DNA of 64,000 nt from Phytoseiulus persimilis (GCA_037576195.1 CM075103.1:5828001-5892000); one strand, 5' to 3'; positions 11,601 to 24,229 are shown, counted from the stretch's first letter. Notes: generated by a model not told the origin, from the sequence alone. Made by a program: numbers and translations.

Positions 11601-13939
11601 CGGGGCAGACAGAAAACTGCTGATAGAGCGCAGATGGAGAGTAGTGACAGAAGCAGTGATCCGAAAATACGCTCGTCAGCGATCTCCGTCCGCTCCAGCA
11701 TCAAATCAACGGTATCTTCGAAGACAAAGGAGAGCGACAGTGATGATTACGAAGAGTACGACCCTTCGAAGCCCCAGTTGCGCAGCATCGCGAAGATTGC
11801 GCCGCGTAAGAAGCTTATAATCAAGGATTCGCTGGAGAAGAACAAGCTTCTCGCAAAAGCCATCCTCGATGCCAACAACAGCATACAGCAAGTGCTCCCG
11901 CCTAGAAAGGTCAGTCTACGACGATTCATATTCCGAGCGACTCCTCCCGATCCAAACGGATTCGGGCTCCAATGTTGATTTCTCAGCCATTCCGTTGTCA
12001 GGTTCCACGTTCGGATCAACCTCCATCTGTGCACTCAGCACCGAAACGCAACATCAAGGACAGACTGGGGGCCTACGTCACGGACGCCATAGCTTCGAGG
12101 TAATGCTTTCCCTCTCCTCCGCCGCTCCTAGCGTCAGAACTTCCGACGGGAGTCATTCGTAAGCCAACCATATCTGTATTGCATTATCCCGACTTCCTCC
12201 CCAGAGTTGCAATGGTTCAGCGACTCCACGAGATGCCACCCAGTCTCGGAGACGAGGATGAGGATGACGAGAACATGTGAGTCTGAACTTTCCGGGTCCT
12301 CTGCCTCTTCTGGTATTCCCAAACAACGTCCGAATCTGTGAGTTTATCGATGTTGAGCATCAACCATTAAACTGTTACTCTACTATCAGGGTTTCGAACG
12401 ACCGCTCAACCAAGATGTCCGCTGGGCAACCTGAAGACTTGAGAATGTCCCTGCGCAGAACTGGTCGACAGAAGCGGAAAGCCAGCGAAGAGTTCCCCGT
12501 GAAAGAAAACCATAAACGACAAGAGATCATTCAGGAATCGACAAATCACTACAAAAAACGTCCCAATGTTCCCGAAGATGAAAATGTTACTGTACAAAAA
12601 GCAGAAGGTGGGCAGAATCTCCGATAAACACGGAAAATCGACGAGGAATGTTCCGCTGCTGAGCGAGTTTTCGACGATTGTCGAACATGTGATCATTGGC
12701 AGCCAACTCAAAAGTTTAACGTTTCTATATTCGGTTAGGATCAACGAAGCCGACAGTAAGCGACGAACAGGCCAAAACTGACACCGCAGCGAAACCCGAA
12801 GGACCGTTACCGGCTCCCATCTCACCGGGACCCAAGAAGAAGGAAGCAGCGAAGAACGTGATCCTCAGGAATGGTGAGGCCGATTTACAGTTGATGCCGT
12901 CGATTCAGAACGCCGGCAAATCTTGGGCTCCCTTCTCGAGCTTTTTGGTCTCAATGACCGTCGGTGGATTTTGAAGAATTCGGTCTGGGAAACTCCACGG
13001 CCTTCCAGGTATGATTGTCAAGCCGAGTCCTCTTCTGGAAGCTTGTGGTTTGGGCGAAGTGAAAAAGCGGAAAATCGAAGCTCCAACACCCTCTCCGGAA
13101 GACAGAGCTGTTTCTGTTAGCCCATCGAAGAAAACAAAATCGATGAAAGCAGATCTGATCCCTCTGAAATGTGAGTTCATAACTTCCATCCAGAACGCCT
13201 CCTCGCCCTTTCAGTGCACAAGAAGGTAAAACTCTCAATATTCGATGAGGCTGATTATTTTCGGTTCGCAGCTCTGGATGATCTCATCAAACCGGGTCAG
13301 GCTGAATTGGCGGCGAGACCACCGCGTCGTCGATGCCATTTTGATCCGAGCTGCACCAATCTCTCATGCGTCTTCGCGCATCCTGGACAGCCCTGCACGA
13401 GCTTCCCCCGCTGCGGTCTCAAAGCGTCTGTCTGTAACTTCCGACATCCGCCGTGCTTCTACGATAAAGCGTGCTCGAGCCGAAGCTGTCAATTCAATCA
13501 CAAACACGATGGTGAGTCCCGCCGAGCTCCTCTGGAGACACACATCTCGAGGAGCCGGATGCAACCATACTTCCTCGGGTCGAGAGGACATATGGGCGCA
13601 CTTGTTGTGAATACCGCTACTAATATCCAATTCATTGTTTTATCTCGTCAAGGTATGCCGACGCCAGAAGATGCAAAACCTGCTCCGTGTAAATATTTTC
13701 CGAACTGTACGAACTCGGCTTGCCCATTTTATCATCCTCCGATTGTGAGTCACCTCGAGAGAAATATCGTTTGTTCTGGTTCGTAATTAATGAGCCCCGC
13801 AAGCTAAATTTCTGTTCTCAACATGAGCTCTCTTTCCTTGTAGCCCTGTAAATTCGGCCTTCGCTGCCAGGCGTTGAGTTGTCCGTTCGTGCATCCTCAG
13901 AAAGCGACAGTTGCCAAGCTCAAATGGGTCGCTCAGTGA
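8691..13939 (+). CDS. ZC3H14: Zinc finger CCCH protein 14 (Nab2-type poly(A)-binding protein)
   Basis: Nuclear polyadenosine RNA-binding protein that limits poly(A) tail length and aids mRNA quality control. Exons: 8691-8735, 9425-9467, 9780-9924, 10037-10178, 10255-10371, 10504-10755, 11592-11909, 12002-12099, 12205-12276, 12390-12607, 12739-12873, 13009-13170, 13272-13511, 13653-13744, 13844-13939. All phases match, giving 724 residues, close to the long vertebrate form. The N-terminus is the PWI-like Nab2 fold (DDELPDYVMVMIANKK). The middle is Arg/Lys/Asp/Ser-rich with basic nuclear-localisation-like runs. The C-terminus carries all five tandem CCCH fingers (CHFDPSCTNLSCVFAH, CTSFPRC..., CFYDKAC..., CKYFPNC..., CKFGLRC...) and the terminal LKW motif. 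The fourth donor is the weak GTTGGT, and intron 6 (836 bases) is the longest. The N-terminal exon assignments rest on homology remembered from the family. Confidence 0.93.
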
Positions 13940-14114
13940 GGACTGCATTTGCGGCCGTCGACGTTCTGTGTTGGTTATCTTCAAACGAGTCATTGAGCGA
14001 AGAGGATTTCTAGGGAATTTACTGTTGTTCCTTCTTGAAACAACTCAGTCAACTTTGCACATTATGTAATGAATTCGAGCTCTACGTGAACAATGACAGG
14101 GCTTCAGAACCTAC

Positions 14115-14120
14115 AATAAA
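14115..14120 (+). promoter_or_regulatory. Polyadenylation signal of ZC3H14
   Basis: AATAAA about 175 bases after the ZC3H14 stop codon. It lies only about 220 bases from the stop of the convergent STX18 gene, so the two 3' UTRs probably abut or overlap. Confidence 0.6.
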
Positions 14121-14341
14121 AAGCGTAAATTCACCTTCCATCGCCGTCTTTCACTAGTGGTTCCGATAGAAACTACGCGCGTGAACGCATAATTGAGTTA
14201 ACGTGGGTTACGTTGGGATCACATTTCCGCCCCCATTCGGACAAGATATGTAATCAGGTCGAAACTGTAGAAGAACTGCATCGATCTTGGGAGGCAGAAC
14301 ATCTCATTCATTTCATACAACTTGTATTCCAACGACCGCTA

Positions 14342-15453
14342 CTACGGGTTATACCAGTCAAGGAATAGGAGGGAAAAGCTCAAAACTATTAATACAAACA
14401 AAATGGCAACTCGCATGCCAGCGCTGTTCTGCATAGCTTGCCGAAGCTGTTCGTTGGCATCTCTGACATTTTCTGTCGCGTGAACCATTGTGTTTGCTAT
14501 CCGCTGTACGTCTTCGTCTTGCTCAATCACTTTATCTGCGAATTGTTTCTGGAGCTCGGAGATTTCCACGACCCTTCCCTCGATCTGCTTCACCTGTTCC
14601 GCCATCGAGTTCAGCTCGTCGTAGAGTCGCGTGTTCTCTTCCTCCAACGCCTGGAATGAATAGAGGCAGTGTTGTGGCCTTTCTGTACGATGAAATGGAA
14701 GGAGGAGGCAGTTGATTCGTCTCGTTCAAAGGGGAGCCTCCCAAGAGTACTCGGAGAGACCAGACTCACCAGAAAGTCGGCTTGAGTAATTTCCACGGAT
14801 CTGAATTCCTCCGCAGGATCATCCTCGTAGAATGATATTCTCTTCCTCGGAGTCACTTCCTCAGTCTCAGATTCTTTTTTGGATTGTTCCTCGAACCCTT
14901 CGTCTTCCTCCGATGCAACTTTTTTCTCACATAGTTCTACAGTTCCCCCGGGCACTTCTCTCATTGTACGTCCCCCGGTAAGAGAACCAATGGCCTTCAT
15001 CCTGTTGGCACGTCGCATACGCAGCGCTCTCTGGTCTGACCATATTCGACCGACGATCCGGAGATACTCCTCGATCATGAGAATTACAGCCATGAGATGA
15101 TCTCTTTGTTGCTTGTTTGCCGCGCAGTTGTTGATTTCCTTGCGTAGATTTCCTATGTCTTGCTTGCACTTTGCGATGGACTTATGGGCCGCCGAATCGA
15201 TTTTCTCCCGTTCGATATCACTCATCTTGGATGCGTTGTACATGATATAATGCTGATCAATGTATTCTTTTCGGTGCTCCAAGAAGAATTCCTTCAATTG
15301 GGAGATCTTACTGACAACATTTTTTGCTCTCGAATGGAACCGGCTCTTTTCTTTATGAGACCGTGGACTTCGATTCTCGTCGACGTCACCGAGAGCTTTG
15401 CTGCGAGATCGAAGAGTCTTGACGAGCGACGCGAAACTCGACGTGAGATCCAT
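14342..15453 (-). CDS. STX18: Syntaxin-18 (ER Qa-SNARE)
   Basis: ER-resident t-SNARE acting in Golgi-to-ER retrograde fusion with the Sec20, Use1 and Sec22 partners. Exon 1 is 14770-15453, with donor GTGAGT after GADFL-like codons. Exon 2 is 14342-14650. Phase 0 throughout, 330 residues, close to the human length of about 335. The N-terminal half is helical (Habc-like, with FFLEHRKEYI). The exon 2 heptads include QIEGRVVEISELQ, with the central SNARE glutamine layer, and NVRDANEQLR. A C-terminal anchor (VAILFVLIVLSFSLLFLDWY) ends almost flush with the luminal side, as in the vertebrate protein. The start codon lies four bases after a possible acceptor (GTGATTCAG), so a 5' UTR intron is likely. 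Convergent with ZC3H14. Confidence 0.92.
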
Positions 15454-15462
15454 GGCACTGAA

Positions 15463-15786
15463 TCACAGCAGCAAAGGCTTTGGAATCGGAAACTGCTCAG
15501 CGAAATTCTTTCGCGAGCGCATCTGTTGACGAAACCCCCCGTCCGCAAACTTCCACGAAGTTCGCACAGCTGATCGCGGTCTTGTTTTCGTTGCTGTCTT
15601 GGATGCTCCGTGATCGTTGGCCAGGAGGTCTGTCGAATGAATGCGTTCCGGGCGGTCCGATATGCCAGGGACTGTGCGCCTCGACAGAACCAACAAATCG
15701 GACGCAGTACTTGAGCCGTTGGAATGCATGCTAGCCGGCTGATATTGTCGCTCATATTCACAGTCACTAAAATATCGATCACTCAT
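15463..15786 (-). CDS. Hypothetical 107-codon ORF upstream of STX18
   Basis: Starts with ATG (MSDRYFSDCEYERQYQPAS) and stops nine bases before the STX18 start, on the same strand. No known domain, signal peptide or membrane segment is visible; it is rich in Ser and Arg. It could be an independent small gene, an upstream frame in the STX18 leader, or a chance frame inside a 5' UTR intron, since a possible acceptor sits just before the STX18 ATG. Confidence 0.3.
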   Translation of the reverse strand: MSDRYFSDCEYERQYQPASMHSNGSSTASDLLVLSRRTVPGISDRPERIHSTDLLANDHGASKTATKTRPRSAVRTSWKFADGGFRQQMRSRKNFAEQFPIPKPLLL

Positions 15787-15812
15787 CCCTCAGAGGATCT
15801 CATCCCTGCTCG

Positions 15813-16250
15813 ATGTCGGCCAAAGAAGAAACGAATTTTCCGCTTCTTGAATTCTCTTCTCACTCCTCTGTAGGAGCCGGTGCCTGGAATAGAAAACATG
15901 CCACACGGCTCTGGAACGCTAACTCGCCTCCACAGGAAGCCAGCACAGCGTCATGCCGAGCTCCGGCACAAGCCGATTTTTCGGGACAATCATCCGCGGG
16001 TGATTCTCGTTCCTGCGATCTCGTGCACACGGGGCCGCGTCGACGCGCGGATTCGACGAGATATCGATCCCTCGTGAACAAGAAGTTGATCTTGAGGGAT
16101 AGCGACTATGAATACGCGGATAGTCGTCGTGAGCATCTCGGTGCCTCTCATTCTGACTCGGAGCCCAGGCTGAACTTTCCGCCTGGTCGACACATCTTAG
16201 CGTTGACAGGAGTTCGACTCTCCAACTTGAATTCAGTTCTGCGTTCATGA
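15813..16250 (+). CDS. Hypothetical 145-codon ORF, divergent from the one above
   Basis: An uninterrupted frame from ATG (MSAKEETNFPLLEFSSHSS) to TGA, 26 bases from the start of the divergent minus-strand frame. The composition is mixed and protein-like (for example NKKLILRDSDYEYADSRREH), but no domain is recognised. A second plus frame across 15880-16077 is also open. It may overlap the 3' UTR of exportin-4 on the other strand. Confidence 0.3.
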   Translation: MSAKEETNFPLLEFSSHSSVGAGAWNRKHATRLWNANSPPQEASTASCRAPAQADFSGQSSAGDSRSCDLVHTGPRRRADSTRYRSLVNKKLILRDSDYEYADSRREHLGASHSDSEPRLNFPPGRHILALTGVRLSNLNSVLRS

Positions 16251-16300
16251 GTTATTTCTAGTGGATAACTCTGATCTCGGGGTAGAAAAACTTTTTGGGC

Positions 16301-16306
16301 TTTATT
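16301..16306 (-). promoter_or_regulatory. Possible polyadenylation signal of XPO4
   Basis: AATAAA on the minus strand about 370 bases past the XPO4 stop. A second AATAAA lies at 16401-16406, about 270 bases past it; either could be used. Confidence 0.4.
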
Positions 16307-16672
16307 TACACTAAGTGACACTCGCCGCTGTCCCAAACACTGCGTTTCGGGTTGTTTTCACGGTCGCGCTCTGCTAACCCACTGTCAAAAAGCAAGGATG
16401 TTTATTCATCCCAGAGAAGGCATCAGATGAAAGTCGACGCCAAAGATCAAATAGAAGCTTTGTCTGACCGCAGAACTCTGTTCCTACTGCATCCGCTCAG
16501 CGATAATTTCCGGCGAGCCCAATGTCGAAGATTCGCAGCAAATCGCTTTCACTCTATAACACGGTGTATCGCCGGCGCGTTTTATGAACAATTGTGTTTA
16601 GTCCAGCGGAGCGGGCCTGGATTCAACGTCTCCCACCTTGCTTCCTTGATCACTATCACCATGGCTATCATT

Positions 16673-19600
16673 TCATTTCACGCACAGGAAACCTCTGACT
16701 TTTGATATGAAAGTATCGAAAGCAGTGCGGAATTTGAGCCGATTGCTCCGGTCCGGATTCATTTGCACTGTTTCCGTCAGCTGAGAGAAGGCCTCTGCTA
16801 AACGTTGCCTCAACGTTTCGTCGTTTTGAGCGTTAACCATGGACTCCACTAGCTCCTTGTAAAGATCCTGCGAAAAGGCACACCGTGAGCTACATCGTCG
16901 TCAAACCTGGGGACTAGTTGAAGCAGTCCTTAGAACGGGAATCTGCTTGGAATTCGCTCGTCAAACTCACCGGGTAACAGCACATCAGAGGAAAAAGAGC
17001 ACTTCCGGCCATCGTTGTGATTTCGGGATCGAGCGGTTGTAGCAAGGACATCTCCAGGATCAGTTTCAGGAAAGGTTGGACCAGCTGATGCACAATGGCT
17101 GGTGCCTGACCATGCGACTGGCAGATGCTGGTGGCGAAGCCTGCCACGAAGTCGAGGCTGGCGTTTGCCACGTCCGGAGTGAAGTCCGTAACCCCCAAAC
17201 GAATGGTTCCGAAAATACTGACAAGGAGCGAAGCGGGAAGCTGTGGACAGGAGCAACGTGTTACGAGCGCCGTCGATTCGTTGACACCACGCGAGATCAA
17301 GTCACTCGGATCGGGGATGGAGAGTGCTACGAACTCACCTCGCACATCTTAGGTCTGTACATTTCTCCGACGATGTTGACGAAATTGAAATACTTTGAAC
17401 ACAGAGAGGGGAACCTCAGGAGTTCAGTAGTCATGATGGGCAGGAGGAAATTCAGGCCTTGGAAGGCGAGATCACAAACCGAAACCTGATTCGGCAAACT
17501 ACCTTCGGCCTCCCGCGCGACGTCGGGGAGGAATCCCATGACCTCCTTCAGGAGGACCTCACCGAGGAGTGTTAACAGATCGAGCAGGTCCTGGTATTGC
17601 GCTTCTTCGGCCGACGGGTCAATCGTCAGCATTCCCGCCTGATGTTTTGCGTAGCAATTCATGATCTCGAGAATGCAGCTATAAACGATAGAACAATCGT
17701 TCTTCCGCAAAAAGCTGACCATGTTGCTTGCGACCGAGAGGAACACTTGTATGCAGGCTGAGACCATTTCCGAGTAGTTGTGGTACAGTTCGAGCAGCGC
17801 TCCGACTTCCGGCAGCAGAGGCAACACGAAACGGGTCAGCATCTCAGCGTTCGTCCCATTGACACCGTCTATCACTCCCGACAAGCGTTCGATGAGATCC
17901 AAGACTGTTCGTCGCACCGTTTCTTGGGCGTAGTCTCGACGGAAAGCTTCGTTGGTCTTGAGTTGAGCGAATGCTTCCTGCAATGGCTGCAGGAGCTGCT
18001 CGAAGTATTGAGCCTCGTTTTCTTTCAACATTGTGCCGGCCAATACGAGGCCCTTAACCAGGTCCCTCTTTGCCGCAGTCGGCAAATATTGGAATGTGCC
18101 GCAGCATTCAAGTCTGACGAGTTCGAACAGCGATGGGCATTTGATGGCTCGCGATCCGCGTTCCATCGAGTTGAGCAATATCGTAAGGCACTGGCACGTA
18201 TCGGAGAGGAGTGTCGCTTCGCTCGACCAGTTCACAAGATTAGTTTTCAATTTGTTGATGACAAACTCCAACACCCAATGCCCGGCCTCCGAATCGCGGC
18301 CGAAGCAGCGGATCAAAACATTGCTGAGCTCACTGTACTGGTTCTCATCCGGCAAAAGGTACACAGGCGACCAGAGTTTCAAGAACCACACTAGACTGCG
18401 GCCGACCTGCGAAGGAGAGACACTTCGTCAGAACCCGATGCCGAAACGAACCCCGTCTCCCCAAGATGTCCTCCGAGAGAATAGAACCCACCTCTGGACT
18501 ACACTGGAGTCGCGCCTCGAGGGCTCGGGTTTCCATCATGCACAATCGGAAAATCGCGAGGACGAGACGCACCACCGGGTCAACGGTCGCGTCCGTTACC
18601 AACAGGGACGGTTGAGATAGCGCTCTGGAACCAAAAGCTATTGAAGTTACAACTTTTCACCGAGGGTTCTACGAGAGAGCCCCCTACGAGACAGTAGGCG
18701 AATGAGTAACACCTGGAGACTGCGTCGCGATCCGTTTTCGCATCAACCACACACATCCCCACAAGCCATTACGGGCCGTCTTTGTACGACCTATCTTGTC
18801 TCTGGGGAGATGTGGGTGAGCTCTACCAAGAAGGCCGAGAACCGGGGAAAAGAGTCTCAAAAGGAGAGCACAAGGTGCAGCCGGGAACGGCAGCGAAGGA
18901 AATCGACTCCAACGCTCGCGCATTTGCCTCATGCTCGAGGCGGCGTCGATATCGGAACTTGACGCCGGTGCGCATGATACTATGCGCACAACGCACCTTC
19001 TACCCCGCCGTCTCGATTTATTTGGAGCTCTTTTTGACTTCCAAGCATGAACGATCCGAGTTTCTCGGATGGGTTCCGGGAAAGTACCAGCTAACTCGGA
19101 GGGTTACTCACAGCAAAGTGTTATCCACGTTGACTTTATCTTCAAGGGAACGGCAGTAGACTGTGACTGGGACGGGGATCAGGTTCGTTTCGCCCTTGAT
19201 CAGACCCGTGGAAAGGAGATGACCGGCAATCATTATGAGCCAATGCAAATCCTCGGAGACTTGTATGAACTGATACGTCCCGACCTGGTTCTGCTCGAAA
19301 AGTCGTTGAAGAGCTATTGTGCGAGTCTCAAGAAGCTGGGTCACCATCGGAACGGTTAAACTCAACGCTTTTCGGCCCATCAGACCTGCGGAACGAAGAT
19401 AGCATCACGCTCGTTGATCGGATCGTTAATCAATTCTCACAGTTTTTCAAAATCAACGAGCAACCTCTGAGGATCCCAGTCAGCCAGCAATCGCACAAAA
19501 ACTTCGGCCTCTGATCAGAGCTATTCCTGAATCTCTATCTGATTCTCACCGATCACTGTCAGTTGATTCTTGTATTTAGTACGATCATCCTCTTCTGTGT

Positions 19601-21809
19601 CCTCCTGGATTTCTCGATCGTCCGACTGCTGATTCGGTTTCACTCCGTCGGGTGGCGCCAGGTGCGCCCTAAGATACATGGTGAAAATTTGTGTGATGTA
19701 TTCTTTGACTTGTACCGGCCCGTACGCTGCGTCCTGGTGGCAGAGAGAGGGAGGGGGAAGTCGTGAGACGATGAGGAATATCGTGATACGAAATATTCCA
19801 GAGCGAGGCCTGAACTCCGACAGCCGGACTCGTGGAGAACACGGCGGACAGACTCACCGAACAAACTGTGGACCAGGTTGAGAGAATTTGATCGAGACTG
19901 TCTGCATAAACTGTGTCATCTGCGAGTGCCGCGTCTTCTTGAGTAGCCATCTCGATCAGATGGCAAGTCAGGACCGTGATCCTGCGAGGGAAATTTCTAG
20001 ATGGCTGTAGATCTAGCTCTCTCGATTCGACAATGCATCCACTATGAAGGAACTCGTTACTTTAAACGATTTCTCGGAATACCAGACGACTGACCTTTGT
20101 AGTGAAGAGTTCAGTTTATCAAGATGCTGTGCGACAATCACTGAGGTTGGCTGAAACATCAGGAGCTTCGAAACGGCCTCCGTCACGCCCACAACATGCG
20201 CGCGGGGCGGGAACCTCGATATCAATTCTAAGATGCCGTCGAAAATCCATCCAATATACTCTCTGTGGAGATTCTCAAACTCAGATGCGAACGCCGACTC
20301 CCACAATTCAGACAAGATTATAACCCTGTCTGGCGTTCCCTTCCGTGAATCGGACTGTTACGGCACTCACTTGTGATCTTCGCGATTTCCGAAGACGGCG
20401 CCATTTAAAGTACAAAGTTGGTTTATGCATAGAACAGCGCTGTGACCAAGAGCTGCATCCTCTTGAAACATGTTATATAGTTTGAAAAAGAGCTGAGGAA
20501 CTTCTTTCTTGAGCAGAGTCCCCCTCCACGCGCAGCCTGGACGCAATACTGGACAGATCTGTAAGTTGTTAGGGGAGAACGTGAATCAATAACGCTTCTG
20601 AAGCAGAGCCAGCACGAGTCGGATCGAATTCCAGCCAAATCATGGCCCCTCGTGGATCTTCTCGGAGGGGAAAACTCACCTGAGTTTCGAAGAGGTGCAC
20701 CAACTTTCTTGGCAGCATCATTGTGAACTGGAAATTCCAGGACAAAATCTGCTCGGCCAGCGATAGGAACTTCCCGATGAGATACAAGGCGTCGACGGAG
20801 ACGGGCTGCTGTATGGTGCTGGCCTCGCTGAGTACGTGTAGACAGAACTCGAATATACGCGGCAGGTGGGTGGTCTCGAAGAGTTTTTTGGCCCTCAGAT
20901 GAGCCTCCCAAACGAGGCCGACATCCGAAGCTCGTGTTGAGGACGCGAATTCGATGAGGAGAGCAGTCATCACAGAACAGCCCAACACCTTCGGGAACGT
21001 GTTGCTCGTGAGAGGAGGGACCGTAGCGTGATTCCCGATCGCAAATGCTCTCCAGAACTTCTATGGAGGACAGTTTTTACTCCAAAACGCTCGAGTTGTG
21101 GCTCACCTGAAGTCGTTTCTCATCGCTCATTATGAGCTGACTGAGGTCGTTCAGGATGTTCGTCACGACGTCGTCATCCCCGTCGACGAATTGTCGTTTG
21201 ATGGTGATCGCAAGAACGAGCACCATCTGCTCCCGAACGAAATTCTCCATGTTCTCCCGTGCCGTCAAATACCGCAGCAGATAATTCCTCAGCCCGATTA
21301 TCTGCAAACGAGCGCAGGGTCACACATGGAAGCCCAGCTACCACACGAACGCTTGCGATTCACGAACGTTTCGGCCGCTCCGGGTTCATGATCTTGAAAA
21401 GGGCCGGAGGCACTACCAGTATATATTACCTGTTCCTGAGTTAACTCCTTCCATTCTCGGATGACGGCACTTTTCAGCAAAGAAGCAGCTTGGAATTGAA
21501 CGTATTGTACTTGACTCTCTTCTAGGAGCACCTGGGGAGCAGGAATATTCAAGGATGCTTTAAAACGTACACGTCTCCGATTCTTTGCAAACGTGCAGTT
21601 CCGTTCTCGAATGCAGCGCGCAGGGATCTGTGGAGCCCTGAATTTCCAACACCCACCTTGCATAGGTCAAATGGCTGTTTTGTTTTCTGTAGCTGTAAGA
21701 AAACCTGCTCGGCTGCATGGCGCTGTTCGGAACTCACGAGGTTAGCCGGAGCCTGCTCGGAAGAATAGGAGTCGTTACAATGAGTTGAGCAATTAATCAA
21801 CGTAGTCAT
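16673..21809 (-). CDS. XPO4: Exportin-4
   Basis: Karyopherin-beta nuclear transport receptor; family members export eIF5A and Smad3 and import Sox proteins. Exons, 5' to 3': 21657-21809, 21430-21531, 21107-21301, 20680-20988, 20371-20558, 20095-20325, 19858-19981, 19550-19733, 19112-19385, 18492-18624, 17339-18406, 16971-17240, 16673-16867. Every junction keeps phase and the total is 1141 residues, against about 1151 in human. Diagnostic stretches are SSEQRHAAEQVFLQLQKTK near the N-terminus, QAASLLKSAVIREWKEL, the HLAPPDG segment, DLHWLIMIAGHLL, LVWFLKLWSPVYLL, EEAQYQDLLDLLTLLGEVLL, and the C-terminal GFLCVK. The protein is all-helical with no membrane segments. Intron 5 is only 45 bases; intron 9 (19111-18625) is the longest. 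Complete and apparently functional. Confidence 0.94.
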
Positions 21810-24229
21810 TTACTGCTCATTGGTAAAAATCAATAGATCCGCTGTCGACGATCCCGCTCGATCTCGCCACTCGCATCCTCAAGTTCGTCACTTGGGCATC
21901 GGATAGCTGAACGCAACTCTAGAGGCGCATCTCTGGAATTTAGCCAGGTTGTTGAACGGGCCAAAGCCGTGCAAAGTTTTTTCATCGAATCCAGGTCCGG
22001 ACCGCGGAGATTCTCTTCGAGCAGAGGTCGTCGATGAACTCTCCGAACGAGAGGAGATCGGAAATTTTGAGTTTCCCACGAAAATGAGGTGAAGAATCTA
22101 ACGGAGAACAAACGGCCCTGGACCGAGGTTTGACAAGGAGCCTCGAGAGGGCGGTCGAAGCCGAAGAGCAGGAGGCTGACGCATCTTGAAAAATTGATCG
22201 ATATGAGCACATCCAAAAACTACCACCCATTTTCAGTTTCCGTACTACCACATTTTTGTGGTGACCGTTCTGAACAAGAGTTCGCTCAATAATCTCTCTC
22301 CGATCAGCGTGGGCTGTCTGCCGAGTATTAGTTCTGACTCCGCAGATCGCACGGCAAACGACGCGGAACAATCATAGAGTGAGACATTTCGAACAACAGT
22401 TACGCTGTGTAGATATGATTTGTTTGGAGATTTTCGCAATGTTGTCAAAGAGCGCCCGCAATTTTCTAGACGTGTCCGTCTGAGCTGACACACCAAAATC
22501 AAATATTCGAGGAGCGGAATCTCCCCAAGCGTTCCGGGTGCAGTTAGGCTTTGTTTAACTGGAATGCCCTAGATAATCTCGTTCAGAGATGTGCAGTCTC
22601 TCAATCACTCACTGTTATCAAGCTCACAACTTGGATTGCAAATATCGGTTAGCTGCTACTCAGATCGATACGAATGGATTTCCTAACATGCTGCGGTTAC
22701 ATAGTGGGTTCTAACAGCTTTCCTCCAAGTCGCAGCTATTTTCAATAGAGGAATCCGGCGCCGAAAGCTGAAGGCTCGATTACTCCGCCGGGAATCCCTC
22801 CCGGGAGGCTCGATACCGATTCAGATTCCGATTCGAAACATTCGCTCAAACCGGGGTAGGAAGAAGAGGAACACTCCTCGAAAATGAAGCATGAATACAA
22901 AAGCACCGTTGTTTCGAGGATACATTCGTGCTCAGTTTTGCGGGCGCACAACACTTTTATAAATCTCAGGATAGAATCGGAACTCGTATCGATCGACGAC
23001 GAGGATTGTGAGCTGGAGAACCGAAGTCCTCTGCAGAAACTAGTTGAGAATGTGAAGTTGTAGGAAGGCTGTTGTCGACCAAGTTCACCGTTGGCTCGTT
23101 GAAGCATTTCCTTCAACGATTCTTGCCCGGACAGCCTCATTGCCGCTGGCTCGTCTCAGAGCATCGGAAGAAGGGAACGGAACTTGCGAATGTACGGGAG
23201 GCGTCCACCGGCTAAGGAGCACTGACAAGCACAGAGCCCGGTTCGATGAGTATGCAGCCACGATGGAGTTTCGAGTCTTACCAGAAATGTTCTAGCAGCG
23301 TTTTCCAGCTCCTGCATGGCTTGGTGGCTTCCATTCATCCTACGTGTGAAGGTCTGTGTACGCGCCCCCTTTGTTATACACTGTGAACTGAACCAGTACT
23401 AAGAGCTATGGGCCGAGAGCGGCAACCACCACCAACCATTGCTTCGAGCGGGGTGAGAGGGGGAAGAGAGACACTCGTCTCCAAGAGCAGACAGTCTCTG
23501 TTTGACAACAGTCGCATAGTTGTGATGGGAAATTCACGGAAGTCGTGACTTCGGTCGGAACCCAATCACAGCGACTGCACTCTCGCGATCAACTGGGAAA
23601 CAGATACAAATGTTCTTCCGATCCGGGGCCTGACTCCTGCTCATCGGCTCTTTCTTCCGCAGCCCCTCTTTCCGGGTGCTCTACCGGGTGCAGCAGAAAA
23701 AAGGCGGTTAGGAATTCAAGTCGTAGTGTTCCGCTAACTCTTCAGACACATTGACGAAGTTTTCGGTGGCTCGATCTGAGAAACACACGGAATTCCTTGA
23801 GGTGAGCACTCGTTACTCAGTTTGGATCCCAACTGCAGCGTGGCGTTAAATCGTGGTCACGAAGAAGTCGCTCAACGCCGAGCTCGCTTCCGAGAGCATT
23901 CTAAATCCCGCTGCCCAGCTCCGTTAGTAGCTGTCAGAGTTTGTACCCGGGTGTTCGATTTTGAGCCGGGCAGTCCCGCTCTTGGGACACCTTAGTATTC
24001 TTGAATCCGAAGTCGGCTTTCGTGCGAATTTCTATTCCTCACTCAAATAATGTACTGAAATCCGATTCGCTCGTTTCCGGAGGCCCTGACGAGGGGTTTT
24101 TTGATTGCTTTTTGTTTGTATTTCATAGGGAGATCGGGACCTATTGCGGAGCTCTGAGTGTTGTCGGTGCGTGCTGATTGGGTAACCGACTCTCTTATCT
24201 GTCTCAGGTTATCCACGCTTCCAGACGGG
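21810..24229. other. Intergenic between XPO4 and NCAPH
   Basis: No gene that I can support. A minus 132-codon frame (22742-23140) and a small exon-like ATG segment (23282-23338, with a TATAACA about 50 bases upstream) could not be joined in phase. Acceptor-like CTGTCTCAG at 24199-24207 suggests a 5' UTR exon of NCAPH. Confidence 0.5.

Noticed and set aside
22742-23338. Possible two-exon minus gene with TATAACA upstream
   Set aside because: The small ATG exon (23282-23338) and the 132-codon frame cannot be joined in phase at a credible acceptor.
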